A stretch of DNA of 35,903 nt. Origin: Clostridiales bacterium. Its GTDB lineage: Bacteria; Bacillota_A; Clostridia; Oscillospirales; Acutalibacteraceae. The notes below the pieces were generated by a model, which was not told the origin of the DNA, made no database searches, and worked only from the letters and a program-made list of their open reading frames with translations. This document shows, one piece after another, positions 25,268 through 32,115 of the stretch (position 1 is the stretch's first letter; every line of letters begins with the position of its first letter). Both the position numbers and the translations under genes were made by a program. The stretch lies in NCBI GenBank assembly GCA_009774735.1, contig VSOH01000307.1:11136-47038 (forward strand), read 5' to 3'.

Positions 25268-25304
25268 GGCACCTAGAAGATTGATATCTAGGTGCCTTTT
25301 ATTT
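25268..25304 (+). terminator. Strong intrinsic terminator ending the second peptide island
   Basis: GGCACCTAGA (25268-25277) pairs with TCTAGGTGCC (25287-25296), followed by TTTTATTT. It is well placed 34 bp after the exporter stop. Confidence 0.88.
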
Positions 25305-25310
25305 AAGCAA

Positions 25311-25348
25311 TCAACTATGAAATAAATCCATATTTATTTCATAGTTGA
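25311..25348. repeat. Perfect 17-bp inverted repeat, dispersed hairpin family
   Basis: TCAACTATGAAATAAAT (25311-25327) and its exact complement (25332-25348) flank CCAT. A near-identical hairpin occurs at 30557-30586, and half copies with TTTCATAGTT occur at about 28868-28878 and 32034-32043. All are outside intact genes. They look like members of a small non-coding repeat or the ends of lost elements. Confidence 0.65.
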
Positions 25349-25360
25349 AGCAAATAATCA

Positions 25361-25714
25361 TTACACAAGTCTTATTTCTTTCAAATCTTCCATAATATAA
25401 TTTTCCAGATCTTTTATTTCATTATGTGAATATCCCGTAAAAGATCTTTTACCCTTACTATTTATAAATGTAACAACTTCGTCATGATTATATTTTATAT
25501 AGTCGTAAATAATATTGGCAATGACCTTAACGATTACCTTTGAAGCAGCCGCAATTGTAACAAGCGAATCAATGGAATTAGGGGAATCATCAGTATTTAG
25601 TATTTTTGCACGACAATCACTTTGCAACTCACATTTTATTTTTTCTAAAAGATCCTCATTTTTTTTATCCAAACATATTTTCATTACATACATAGACGCA
25701 TTTTCTCCGATCAT
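25361..25714 (-). CDS. Hypothetical small protein, possibly EACC1-like (117 aa)
   Basis: The pattern is an N-terminal beta/alpha segment (MKICLDKKNEDLLEKIKCEL), a central hydrophobic helix (IAAASKVIVKVIANIIYDYI) and a C-terminal strand plus helix ('EVVTFINSKGKRSFTGYSHN', then 'EIKDLENYIMEDLKEI'). This layout is reminiscent of EACC1-type effector-associated domains, but I rate that as weak. The start is uncertain: in-frame Mets are at 25714, 25693 and 25684, and the best GGAG is upstream of 25693. It is transcribed convergently with the exporter gene. Confidence 0.5.
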   Translation of the reverse strand: MIGENASMYVMKICLDKKNEDLLEKIKCELQSDCRAKILNTDDSPNSIDSLVTIAAASKVIVKVIANIIYDYIKYNHDEVVTFINSKGKRSFTGYSHNEIKDLENYIMEDLKEIRLV

Positions 25715-25757
25715 TTTTTTCTAATAATTTGTACAAAACCATATCTCAATACAAATT

Positions 25758-26837
25758 CTAGCTTTCACGTAGTTTAATTACCGAAGCAGCTTTCCTGCGA
25801 TTCTGATCCTTAATGGCAGCATAATGTTTCTTTGTTGTTCCAACATCTGAATGTCCTAAGACATCAGCCACTAAATATATATCCTCCGTTTCCTGATACA
25901 GGCTAGTTCCAAAAGTGGAGCGGAGCTTATGTGGTGTAATCTTCTTTTGTGGAATAAACTCTTTTGTATACTTTTCAACAAGATTCTCGACTGCGTGAAC
26001 GCTAATGCGCTTCTTCTGTAAGGAAAAAAATAAAGCATTTTCTTCTCCTGAAAGAACTTTGGGTACAATTAAAGCACGTGGACCATTAATATAATCCAAC
26101 AGTGCTTTCTCTACTTCAGATCCAAAGTAAAGTATAGCCTCGTTACCTCCCTTTCGAACAATACGTATACTGTTTTCGCGGAAATTTACATCCGTAATAT
26201 CAAGTCCTACGCATTCCGACACGCGAATACCAGTGCCAAGAAACAAAGTAATAATTGCAATGTCCCTGATTTTTGTTTTCAGAAAAAAAACTTTCTTTTT
26301 CCCTGTGAGTTGCTTCTCATAATTTTCAATATTATCAAGCATAATGGCAACTTCATCTGGCTCAAGGTGGATAATTGCCTTTTCATGCAGTTTCGGCATA
26401 TCTACCTGCATTGCAACGTTCTTTGTCAATTGTTCCTTTTTATAATAATAATCTAAAAAGCTACGTAAGGAAGACATTTTCCTTGCAATACTGCTGGCAG
26501 CATTGCTGGTAAAAGTTTTCTGTTTGTTGTTTTCAGACTCATAGTATTTCAAATATTCCTGATATTCCTCAATATCGCTACTGGATATCTGTTCAATATC
26601 TTCTAAAGTTATCTCTTGAATATTTTTATTAGACAGTATTGGGTTCTTTTCTATTAAAAAACGCAAAAATGTTTGCAGATCATACGCATACGCTATCCGG
26701 GTTTTTGCACTAGTTTTTTGTTCTATGGCACGAAAATAGTCCTTTGCATATGGGGGCAGTTCTTTTAGGATCTGCCTGAGTTGCAATACATAATTTATCT
26801 CTTGCTGCTCATGGTATGTAGTATTTCTACCTAACAT
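25758..26837 (-). CDS. Tyrosine recombinase, XerS/XerD-like (359 aa)
   Basis: The N-terminal core-binding domain covers residues 25-150 (AYAYDLQTFLRFLIEKNP). The catalytic domain has all key residues: R205 (GTGIRVSE), K229 (VRKGGNE), H303/R306 (HKLR), H329 (LGHSD) and Y339 (KKHYA). The length is close to that of single-recombinase Xer proteins of Firmicutes. GGAGG precedes the ATG, and a promoter is visible at 26873-26901. It is intact and could act on a dif-like or attachment site nearby. A truncated relative faces it at 15249-15728, so it may have mobilised the island between them or be a host recombinase that was duplicated. Confidence 0.9.
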   Translation of the reverse strand: MLGRNTTYHEQQEINYVLQLRQILKELPPYAKDYFRAIEQKTSAKTRIAYAYDLQTFLRFLIEKNPILSNKNIQEITLEDIEQISSSDIEEYQEYLKYYESENNKQKTFTSNAASSIARKMSSLRSFLDYYYKKEQLTKNVAMQVDMPKLHEKAIIHLEPDEVAIMLDNIENYEKQLTGKKKVFFLKTKIRDIAIITLFLGTGIRVSECVGLDITDVNFRENSIRIVRKGGNEAILYFGSEVEKALLDYINGPRALIVPKVLSGEENALFFSLQKKRISVHAVENLVEKYTKEFIPQKKITPHKLRSTFGTSLYQETEDIYLVADVLGHSDVGTTKKHYAAIKDQNRRKAASVIKLRES

Positions 26838-26872
26838 AGTCTTTTATCCTCCAAATGAATTCTAACAAAGAT

Positions 26873-26901
26873 ATTATATCAGATTACGATGAACACTGCA
26901 A
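26873..26901 (-). promoter_or_regulatory. Promoter of the tyrosine recombinase gene
   Basis: On the minus strand TTGCAG (26896-26901) and TATAAT (26873-26878) are spaced by 17 bp, about 35 bp before the recombinase start. The -10 box is a perfect consensus. Confidence 0.6.
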
Positions 26902-26954
26902 AAAAGCGAACATTAAAGTTTGATTTATTTATATTTCTTTTTTAATACTTTTCG

Positions 26955-27004
26955 AATCATCGATAAAGCAGGAAAATAATCTGAGTATCAGTTATTTTCC
27001 CGTT
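26955..27004. repeat. 50-bp direct repeat, copy 1, with hairpin core
   Basis: The segment matches 31953-32002 at 48 of 50 positions in the same orientation. Its core is a near-perfect stem-loop (GGAAAATAAtCTGA against TCAGTTATTTTCC). It lies in the 26838-27206 gap, which otherwise shows only the recombinase promoter. Confidence 0.75.
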
Positions 27005-27206
27005 TAAAAGTTTTAATTAAGGATATGATGTTTCGCATGCCCAAAGCTTCCACAAACTACAATTTTATAGTTCGATATACGCCTTTGCACTCTTTGCTGC
27101 ATATTTTGACATAAAAAGTGAAATAATAATTGTAAATCACCTGTAAACAAGCACAAGGATTCCTGACGCGCATAAATTAAAGATATATAAGCAAGGAGAT
27201 ATCAAT

Positions 27207-27377
27207 ATGCAAAAAAGTAATAATGCTATAAACCTAAAGAACCTGGTATTATCACGCATTGAAGAAGTAAAACAAGTAAAGAAAAATAATCAGCAAAAGG
27301 ATGAGGCATTTCAAGCGCATACAAAAGAGATCCGTAACCGAATCAGTAATTTCAAAGATCAGTTTAATGATATATAG
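27207..27377 (+). CDS. Small coiled-coil protein (56 aa)
   Basis: GCAAGGAGAT lies 8 nt before the ATG. The whole product is predicted helical and highly charged (LSRIEEVKQVKKNNQQKDEA, then HTKEIRNRISNFKDQF), with heptad-like hydrophobics. Its 3' end overlaps the convergent DUF6414-like gene by 14 bp. The strong ribosome site and clean frame support a real gene. The function is unknown. Confidence 0.55.
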   Translation: MQKSNNAINLKNLVLSRIEEVKQVKKNNQQKDEAFQAHTKEIRNRISNFKDQFNDI

Positions 27378-28188
27378 CAATTGGTGAAATCATATACACT
27401 CTATCCGCAACATCGAATCCTATATCCTTAAGCATTTTTATCGTAAATTCTTGGATTTTATTTAATATTTCAATTATAGTGGGCATTGTGTCACTTGCCT
27501 CTATACATTTGCTAATTTTTCCTACTACAGTAATCTCTCCGCCCAAAACATATCCTAAGTGTTCTTTTTGAATTTTAAGCCAATCTTTATCAATTAGGAC
27601 AATATATTTATTATTACATAATAGCGCATCATATGGAATAAATTCTTGCAAAAGCGTTATCTTAGTTCTTATCTCGCTAAATTTTTCGCTTGAAAATCTA
27701 TCCGATTCGCTGTCGTATTGGGAATAAATTTTTCGATAATTTTCATCACATAATTTTTGTATCCTTTCAAAATCAACATAATAAAACGTATCACTCAGAG
27801 AAATATATTTTTTTAATGTTGGGTTTGAGGCATCTGTTAATAGTCCTTTTTGATCTATATATTCATAAAACTTACTATACATATTATCTCTTTGTACTTT
27901 TACTATTACATTTTGAGCCGTTTCGGTATTATTTTGGTTGTTTTGGCTCCCCTCTATCACATCTGTAATAGCTCCCTCCGCACCAAGTAATCCGCCACCA
28001 ACTTTTCCACTCAAATTAACTTCACTGTTTGCCTTTTCACCAATATTTTCATTTGAATTTTCAAGTGTATGCGTTGCCTGCAACTCTTTTGGAAAGCCCT
28101 TATATTTTTGAGCTGTAAATGATTCAAGGAAATTTGTATTTAAGTATATAAAATCCATAAACCGAAAATTGTCTGTGTTATTTACCAT
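27364..28188 (-). CDS. DUF6414-like protein (274 aa)
   Basis: The opening 'FRFMDFIYLNTNFLESFTAQ' followed by 'KYKGFPKEL' and a long polar/Gly linker (EVNLSGKVGGGLLGAEGAIT) resembles my recollection of DUF6414 proteins, which begin with a 'YLDxNxxxSxxAQ' motif. The second half is a mixed alpha/beta domain ('YYVDFERIQKLC', 'YIVLIDKDWLKIQKEHLGYV', 'GGEITVVGKISKCIE'). GAGGAGG precedes the ATG. Proteins of this kind are often found in accessory regions and their role is not known. Confidence 0.65.
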   Translation of the reverse strand: MVNNTDNFRFMDFIYLNTNFLESFTAQKYKGFPKELQATHTLENSNENIGEKANSEVNLSGKVGGGLLGAEGAITDVIEGSQNNQNNTETAQNVIVKVQRDNMYSKFYEYIDQKGLLTDASNPTLKKYISLSDTFYYVDFERIQKLCDENYRKIYSQYDSESDRFSSEKFSEIRTKITLLQEFIPYDALLCNNKYIVLIDKDWLKIQKEHLGYVLGGEITVVGKISKCIEASDTMPTIIEILNKIQEFTIKMLKDIGFDVADRVYMISPIAIYH

Positions 28189-28428
28189 AACTTGACCTCC
28201 TCGTAAGGTATCTCAACTAAAATGAGCATTCATGCCGTTTGGAATAATATTGTAAAGAACTTAACACTTATATATTAGCACAAATATTTATTTATTTCAC
28301 TACTAATATTGAACCTAACACTCTAATATTTGATGTTTTCTGAGAAATTTACCAGGAAAATCCGGCAGATACCGGACTCTCCTTGGCAGAAATATTTAAG
28401 CAGCCGTATTAACAGCTTCCTTTAATAA

Positions 28429-28509
28429 TCATGGATATTTATAAATACTTTGAGGGCATTTGCATCCCTTACCTCTATGAAAATATATGGTATTTCCGTA
28501 TGCGCTGAT
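28429..28509 (-). pseudogene. Decayed fragment related to the 31750-31953 ORF
   Basis: The minus strand reads 'YFHRGKGCKCPQSIYKYP' and then a stop, with an in-frame stop also just upstream. It matches the end of the ORF at 31750-31953 (YFLKGKGCKCPQSIYEYLGL) at protein and DNA level. The rest of the 28189-28531 gap shows nothing convincing. Confidence 0.65.
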
Positions 28510-28531
28510 TTAAGGCTTTAAATGGGCTTAA

Positions 28532-28717
28532 TTATACTATAATAAAATGTACGCCCTCAATTAAAAGTTTTCCAAGTTCGCGTGGATCTTTAGAGATAAT
28601 TCCACTCATAACAACTTTTCTTCCAACCCATTCAGGATGTTCATTGTAATAATCTTGCCATTCTCCTTTATAGGCGTTTTCAACTAAATTCCATTCTTCT
28701 TTGCTTATTTCAATCAT
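28532..28717 (-). CDS. Hypothetical protein (61 aa)
   Basis: A short frame with AAAGGTGG upstream of the ATG. The sequence is acidic and aromatic at the N-terminus (MIEISKEEWNLVENAYKGEW), has 'HPEWVGRKVVMSG' in the middle and a hydrophobic end (LLIEGVHFIIV). The family is not recognised. It stands alone between decayed sequences. Confidence 0.45.
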   Translation of the reverse strand: MIEISKEEWNLVENAYKGEWQDYYNEHPEWVGRKVVMSGIISKDPRELGKLLIEGVHFIIV

Positions 28718-28751
28718 AATTCCGCCACCTTTCTTTTATAAATTTCTGCAG

Positions 28752-28777
28752 AAAAAAACCACCCTTTCCGGAGTGGT
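28752..28777 (-). terminator. Intrinsic terminator on the minus strand
   Basis: Read on the minus strand, ACCACTC pairs with GGGTGGT, followed by T6, inside a wider TGCAGAA/TTCTGCA stem. It would stop transcription coming from the vapBC side. Confidence 0.65.
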
Positions 28778-28959
28778 ATTCTGCATACGGACTGTATTAA
28801 GTTAAAAATATAACTTTCAAATTCAATAAATGGGAATTGCGATAATATTGTCTGCCTTCCTGCCATTGGTTTCATAGTTGAATGCAGGAATATTAATCAC
28901 AGTTCTATCTTCCTTCCCTTTCTACTTTTAAAAAAATAATTATCCTCATCCGGTATCCA

Positions 28960-29094
28960 TCAATAGGCATAGACCATAAATAAATATCTTCTAAAATAAT
29001 GGCAGATGTCCTTCTGGGCATGTTCTTCACCGCAATTTGGGCAAGATGGATTAATCCGATAGATCTTGCATTTTGTACTTGTTGTTTCTTTCAT
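28960..29094 (-). CDS. 44-aa Cys-rich ORF, possible zinc ribbon
   Basis: The minus-strand ATG at 29094 opens a frame with Cys at 9, 18, 21 and 31 ('INPSCPNCGEEHAQKDICHY'), a spacing compatible with a small zinc ribbon. No clear ribosome site is present, so it may be a gene remnant. It is the only thing I can see in 28778-29181 apart from a half copy of the dispersed hairpin near 28868. Confidence 0.3.
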   Translation of the reverse strand: MKETTSTKCKIYRINPSCPNCGEEHAQKDICHYFRRYLFMVYAY

Positions 29095-29181
29095 AAATTT
29101 TCACATGACCACTCTTTCTTTGTATTGCATAAAATATTTAATTAACTTTCATGCCAGACAAAATTTTCAGGCTTAAACAGG

Positions 29182-29592
29182 TTATCTTTGCTCTTGTGTC
29201 CAATCTTCTACTGTTAAACCAACCACACGGTTAAATTCTCTTGTGTTGTTCGTCACGATAATAAGCCCTCTTGACTTGGCGTGGCTTGCTATCAATGTGT
29301 CCATCGGACCAATTGGCGTTCCTTTCTTTTCAAGCTCTGCCTTGATTCTCCCATACTCTTCGGCAGCCTGTTCGTCAAATTGCAAAATTGTGATCGGAGA
29401 GAGGAACAGAGACATTGCAATACGATTTCTCTCTACTGCCATGCTCTTCTCAACACCATGCCTCAATTCTGCATACGTAATTGCTGAAATGCACAGTTCT
29501 TCCGGATCATGCGAAAGAAATTTTCTGATCACAGTATCTGGTTTATGCTTAATAGCATAAATACAGATGTTTGTATCTAACATATACTTCAT
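29182..29592 (-). CDS. vapC: VapC-type PIN-domain toxin (136 aa)
   Basis: The PIN-domain ribonuclease has the acidic residues in place: D6 (MLDTNICIY), E42 (TYAELRHG), D98 (GPMDTLIASHA) and the 'IVTNNTREFNRV' motif near the end. The length is normal for the VagD/VapC subgroup. It overlaps the antitoxin gene by 4 bp, so the two are translationally coupled. Known VapC enzymes cleave tRNA or rRNA and are held inactive by VapB. Confidence 0.93.
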   Translation of the reverse strand: MKYMLDTNICIYAIKHKPDTVIRKFLSHDPEELCISAITYAELRHGVEKSMAVERNRIAMSLFLSPITILQFDEQAAEEYGRIKAELEKKGTPIGPMDTLIASHAKSRGLIIVTNNTREFNRVVGLTVEDWTQEQR

Positions 29593-29819
29593 AGAGGCTC
29601 ACGCTCCTGCTCCACAGACTTTTCACGCCCATCATTCATGAAATCCTCTGAAAAAAAATTTAAGCTATTTAAAAATCCAGACCATTTATTTTCCTTTGGC
29701 ATTAATATGACAACATCTCCGATTTTGTTTATAGCTACTTCCTCATCACTAAACCGATACTCTTTTGGCAGTCTTACCGCCTGGCTTCTGCCATTTTCAA
29801 ATACTTTTGCCATCATCAT
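29589..29819 (-). CDS. vapB: VapB-type (AbrB/VagC-like) antitoxin (76 aa)
   Basis: The N-terminal swapped-hairpin DNA-binding domain 'AKVFENGRSQAVRLPKEYRF' is the hallmark of VagC/VapB antitoxins. The acidic C-terminal tail ('FMNDGREKSVEQEREPL') would wrap the toxin. GGGAGG is 9 nt upstream of the first of three ATG codons. The promoter contains three phased repeats consistent with autorepression. Confidence 0.93.
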   Translation of the reverse strand: MMMAKVFENGRSQAVRLPKEYRFSDEEVAINKIGDVVILMPKENKWSGFLNSLNFFSEDFMNDGREKSVEQEREPL

Positions 29820-29834
29820 CTTTAAACACCTCCC

Positions 29835-29871
29835 TATACCATAGTATATACCACGATATATACCATGTCAA
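29835..29871 (-). promoter_or_regulatory. vapBC promoter with three 12-bp-phased operator repeats
   Basis: On the minus strand TTGACA (29866-29871) and TATACT (29843-29848) are exactly 17 bp apart. The plus-strand heptamer TATACCA occurs at 29835, 29847 and 29859, precisely every 12 bp, covering the spacer and the -10. VapB or the VapBC complex binding there would block RNA polymerase. Confidence 0.8.
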
Positions 29872-29997
29872 TGCAATCAGAGTCTGTTTTTATTTTTTCA
29901 CAGTAAAAATGTATCACAATAACACTCCGATTGTCTGTATTTCATAAGAGTGCCACTTCCGTTCCAAGGCATTTCCAGCAAATAAACAGGCTCCTAG

Positions 29998-30156
29998 TTA
30001 ACAGTGGTAACGTTTTTTTCTGCCTATATCTTCCGGAAACAGGGCATGATTTCGATTTGGTTTCCTAAAATCATGGGCTATTTTCGATAACAGCTTATTA
30101 TAGAATACCCGCGCATTTATTGTGGATTTATATTCGATATTCTTTATCATGAACAT
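29998..30156 (-). other. Weak 52-aa ORF in the 29872-30232 gap
   Basis: The minus-strand frame begins MFMIKNIEYKSTINARVF and contains 'HDFRKPNRNHALFPEDIG'. There is no ribosome site and no recognised family. It may be a remnant; nothing else is visible in this gap. Confidence 0.2.
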
Positions 30157-30232
30157 TCTTATAAATTATATACATTCTGCTTGTGCGTCATTTCTTTTCC
30201 CTGTTTAAATATAATAATCAGTAGGACTCTTA

Positions 30233-30556
30233 TTAATATAATTCAGGATTTTTCCTAATGTGTCTCAAACTTATCCATTGGAATATCGGAACATACAAAA
30301 ACTTATTATACACACTTTGCTCTCGCATTTTTTTATATATTTTCTCTATCCTATCGCCAAGACCTACACCAATTCTATCTTTACCAGGGATTCTCCATGA
30401 ATATCCCCCAGGAATTCCAGCAAAATCTATTTTTATGGTATCTTCATCTGAAAGATTAGGAATAAATTTCTCAAAACACAGAACTGAAGCCTTCCACGAA
30501 TGCCCTATATAAGATATTACTTTACTATTAATTTCGTCAGCACCTATTAATACACG
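30233..30556 (-). pseudogene. C-terminal remnant of a FAD-dependent oxidoreductase (geranylgeranyl-reductase-like)
   Basis: On the minus strand 108 codons are open: 'RVLIGADEINSKVISYIG', then 'IDFAGIPGGYSWRIPGKD' and 'RIGVGLGDRI', ending in TAA at 30233. 'VIGADxxxSxVR' is the second FAD-binding motif of flavin monooxygenase/geranylgeranyl-reductase proteins, and 'GYxWxxPxxxxxxVGxG' follows in that family. The N-terminal two-fifths, including the dinucleotide-binding GxGxxG, is missing. The frame ends exactly at the inverted repeat 30557-30586, whose edge supplies a TAG. The gene was cut by that repeat or by a deletion ending there. Confidence 0.7.
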
Positions 30557-30586
30557 CTATGAAATAAATCTGTATTTGTTTCATAG
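30557..30586. repeat. Dispersed hairpin repeat, copy 2
   Basis: CTATGAAATAAAT (30557-30569) pairs with ATTTGTTTCATAG (30574-30586) with one wobble. It closely matches 25311-25348 and abuts the truncated oxidoreductase remnant. Confidence 0.6.
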
Positions 30587-30633
30587 TTGGGCTTATCTCT
30601 TTTCCACTAATCAGATTTGTTTTAATAATAATG

Positions 30634-30671
30634 AGCAAGGACAAACATATAAAGTCTGCCCTTGCTTTTTA
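30634..30671. terminator. Hairpin between remnant and small secreted gene
   Basis: AGCAAGG (30634-30640) pairs with CCTTGCT (30660-30666), followed by T-rich sequence on the plus strand. On the minus strand it lies after the gene at 30703-30900 but lacks a T-run there, so its direction is unclear. Confidence 0.35.
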
Positions 30672-30702
30672 TATCCTAAACATGTAAACCTCGTTTATTC
30701 CA

Positions 30703-30900
30703 TTATTCCAAATCTGAATGAAATGATATTCCTAAGTTTTCGGCATCATTATAGTATTCCGCGGCATTATTGTTTATATCAGATTGTGAATAATCAGGTG
30801 AAGCCTGTTTTTGAGCATGGGTCGCTTTTCCAATGCCAAATATTAAAATAATCATTAGTATAGGTAATAAAACGATTATTATTTTTTTATGATTTTTCAT
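30703..30900 (-). CDS. Small exported or membrane-anchored peptide (65 aa)
   Basis: AAAAGGAG precedes the ATG. The basic start (MKNHKK) and hydrophobic stretch (IIIVLLPILMIILIFGIG), then 'ATHAQKQ', make a signal peptide or N-terminal anchor. The remaining 35 residues are polar and acidic (DYSQSDINNNAAEYYNDAEN). It lies 22 bp after the secreted-protein gene 30923-31417, probably in the same transcript. The function is unknown. Confidence 0.55.
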   Translation of the reverse strand: MKNHKKIIIVLLPILMIILIFGIGKATHAQKQASPDYSQSDINNNAAEYYNDAENLGISFHSDLE

Positions 30901-30922
30901 AAGGTCTCCTTTTTAATTCAAA

Positions 30923-31417
30923 TCAGAAGTTGTATGAGCCAGTATAAGTGATCTGGCTGCTCGAGGCATTTTTCAATGCAAAAGATACAAGGGCGCTACC
31001 AGTTTCTATTTTAACAGTTCCTTTAAATCTGTTCGTTTCTGTATTTTCTGCCCATACATATGATGAAGTTGACCTATTATACACTCCAATGTATGTTAAA
31101 CCTTTTGTTGAAAAGCTAATATCAACAGTAAAAACATCCCCTGCTGAAACATTGAATTGATTTGTACCATAGGTACTACTATTAGAATCAAGTGTCCAAT
31201 CAATAGTCCAACTGCCTCTCGGCATTTTGATTGAATTATCTTCCACAAAAGTGGCTAAGAGCGTACCATCTGCATCCCTAAATTCGTATATACCTTCATC
31301 TACTTCTTCAAAGGTACCCATATTTCCTTCTGCGGGATCAGATGCCGCTAATACTTGCGTTGAACATCCTAACATCATAATAATTGATAAAAGAATAGAT
31401 AAAAATTTTTTTTGCAT
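30923..31417 (-). CDS. Small secreted beta-rich protein (164 aa)
   Basis: AAAGGAGG lies just before the ATG. The signal peptide is MQKKFLSILLSIIMMLGCST-QVLAAS, with cleavage likely after VLA. The mature part has strands such as 'FTVDISFSTKGLTYIGVYNR' and 'VKIETGSALVSFALKNA' with Ser/Thr-rich turns. It resembles in size and style the secreted proteins of the first RiPP locus, but I see no clear alignment. The C in MLGCS is not a convincing lipobox. The promoter region carries twin direct repeats. Confidence 0.75.
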   Translation of the reverse strand: MQKKFLSILLSIIMMLGCSTQVLAASDPAEGNMGTFEEVDEGIYEFRDADGTLLATFVEDNSIKMPRGSWTIDWTLDSNSSTYGTNQFNVSAGDVFTVDISFSTKGLTYIGVYNRSTSSYVWAENTETNRFKGTVKIETGSALVSFALKNASSSQITYTGSYNF

Positions 31418-31492
31418 AATTTTCCTCCTTTATTATGCTAATTGTTTTCGTGGTTGCATTTACAGTTCAGGATATGCTATCAGAATAAGCAT

Positions 31493-31553
31493 AGTATATT
31501 TATTTAGCAATATATATCTGTCAATGTACAATTTATTGTCCTGATGTACAATT
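31493..31553 (-). promoter_or_regulatory. Promoter with twin 10-bp direct repeats, 20 bp apart
   Basis: The plus-strand 10-mer ATGTACAATT occurs at 31524 and 31544, two DNA turns apart. Just beside it, on the minus strand, is TTGACA (31519-31524), with AATATA 18 bp or TATACT 20 bp downstream. Direct repeats at this spacing just upstream of -35 suggest an activator site, possibly for a LytTR or OmpR-type regulator. Confidence 0.5.
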
Positions 31554-31671
31554 AACACCACTTTACAAGTTTTTGACAAAAGTATCGTATAGAGCACTTT
31601 TCTTTGCTAGTGAGGGTTTAACTAAATCTGTGAAGTATGCTATTAGTAATCAATATCCATACATTAAAAAG

Positions 31672-31710
31672 TTAGAGAGTCGGGAATATATCTTACCACC
31701 GACCCTCTAA
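31672..31710 (-). terminator. Minus-strand intrinsic terminator
   Basis: TTAGAGGGTCGG pairs with CCGACTCTCTAA (one mismatch) on the minus strand, followed by CTTTTTAA. It would end transcription from the 31750-31953 ORF. Confidence 0.65.
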
Positions 31711-31749
31711 AAACAGGTGATTAGCGCACCGTTTCATCAACAGCGGCTT

Positions 31750-31953
31750 TCATAACCCCAAGTACTCATAAATGCTTTGAGGGCATTTACAACCCTTACC
31801 TTTTAGAAAATACACGGATTTTGAATTATCTTTGCCGATTACCACGAAAGTCGACTTGTTGTCGATCCATCCCTGTGTTTTTAAAGGAATGCTGATATTG
31901 TGTTTCTTCATCAGGTATAATACAAGATGGCTGCCTGTATCCAGTATTTCCAA
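31750..31953 (-). CDS. Short ORF with GKGCKCPQSIY tail, probably a gene remnant (67 aa)
   Basis: The frame has only a TTG start at the edge of the 50-bp direct repeat, or an internal ATG at 31911, neither with a ribosome site. The frame stays open into the repeat (CFIDDLEILDTGSHLVLYLM). The C-terminal 'YFLKGKGCKCPQSIYEYLGL' recurs as a decayed piece at 28429-28509. It is likely the 3' end of a larger, multi-copy gene cut at the repeat. A terminator follows. Confidence 0.4.
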   Translation of the reverse strand: MEILDTGSHLVLYLMKKHNISIPLKTQGWIDNKSTFVVIGKDNSKSVYFLKGKGCKCPQSIYEYLGL

Positions 31954-32002
31954 ATCATCAATAAAGCAGGAAAATAATCTGAGTATCAGTTATTTTCCTG
32001 TT
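31953..32002. repeat. 50-bp direct repeat, copy 2, with hairpin core
   Basis: It matches 26955-27004 at 48 of 50 bases in direct orientation about 5 kb away, including the GGAAAATAA...TTATTTTCC stem. A half copy of the TTTCATAGTT repeat follows at about 32034. Confidence 0.75.
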
Positions 32003-32115
32003 GGGAATATTGTCTTTCGTACTGGACGCATTTGTTTCATAGTTCGGTTCGCACTTATATTTATAGGCTGTCACAGAAAGCCGTGGCAGCCTAAAGATAA
32101 ATCTTAGAAAAAGTA

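Noticed and set aside
30258..30512. 84-aa plus-strand ORF
   Set aside because: The opposite strand carries recognisable flavoprotein motifs over the same bases, so the plus frame is its shadow.
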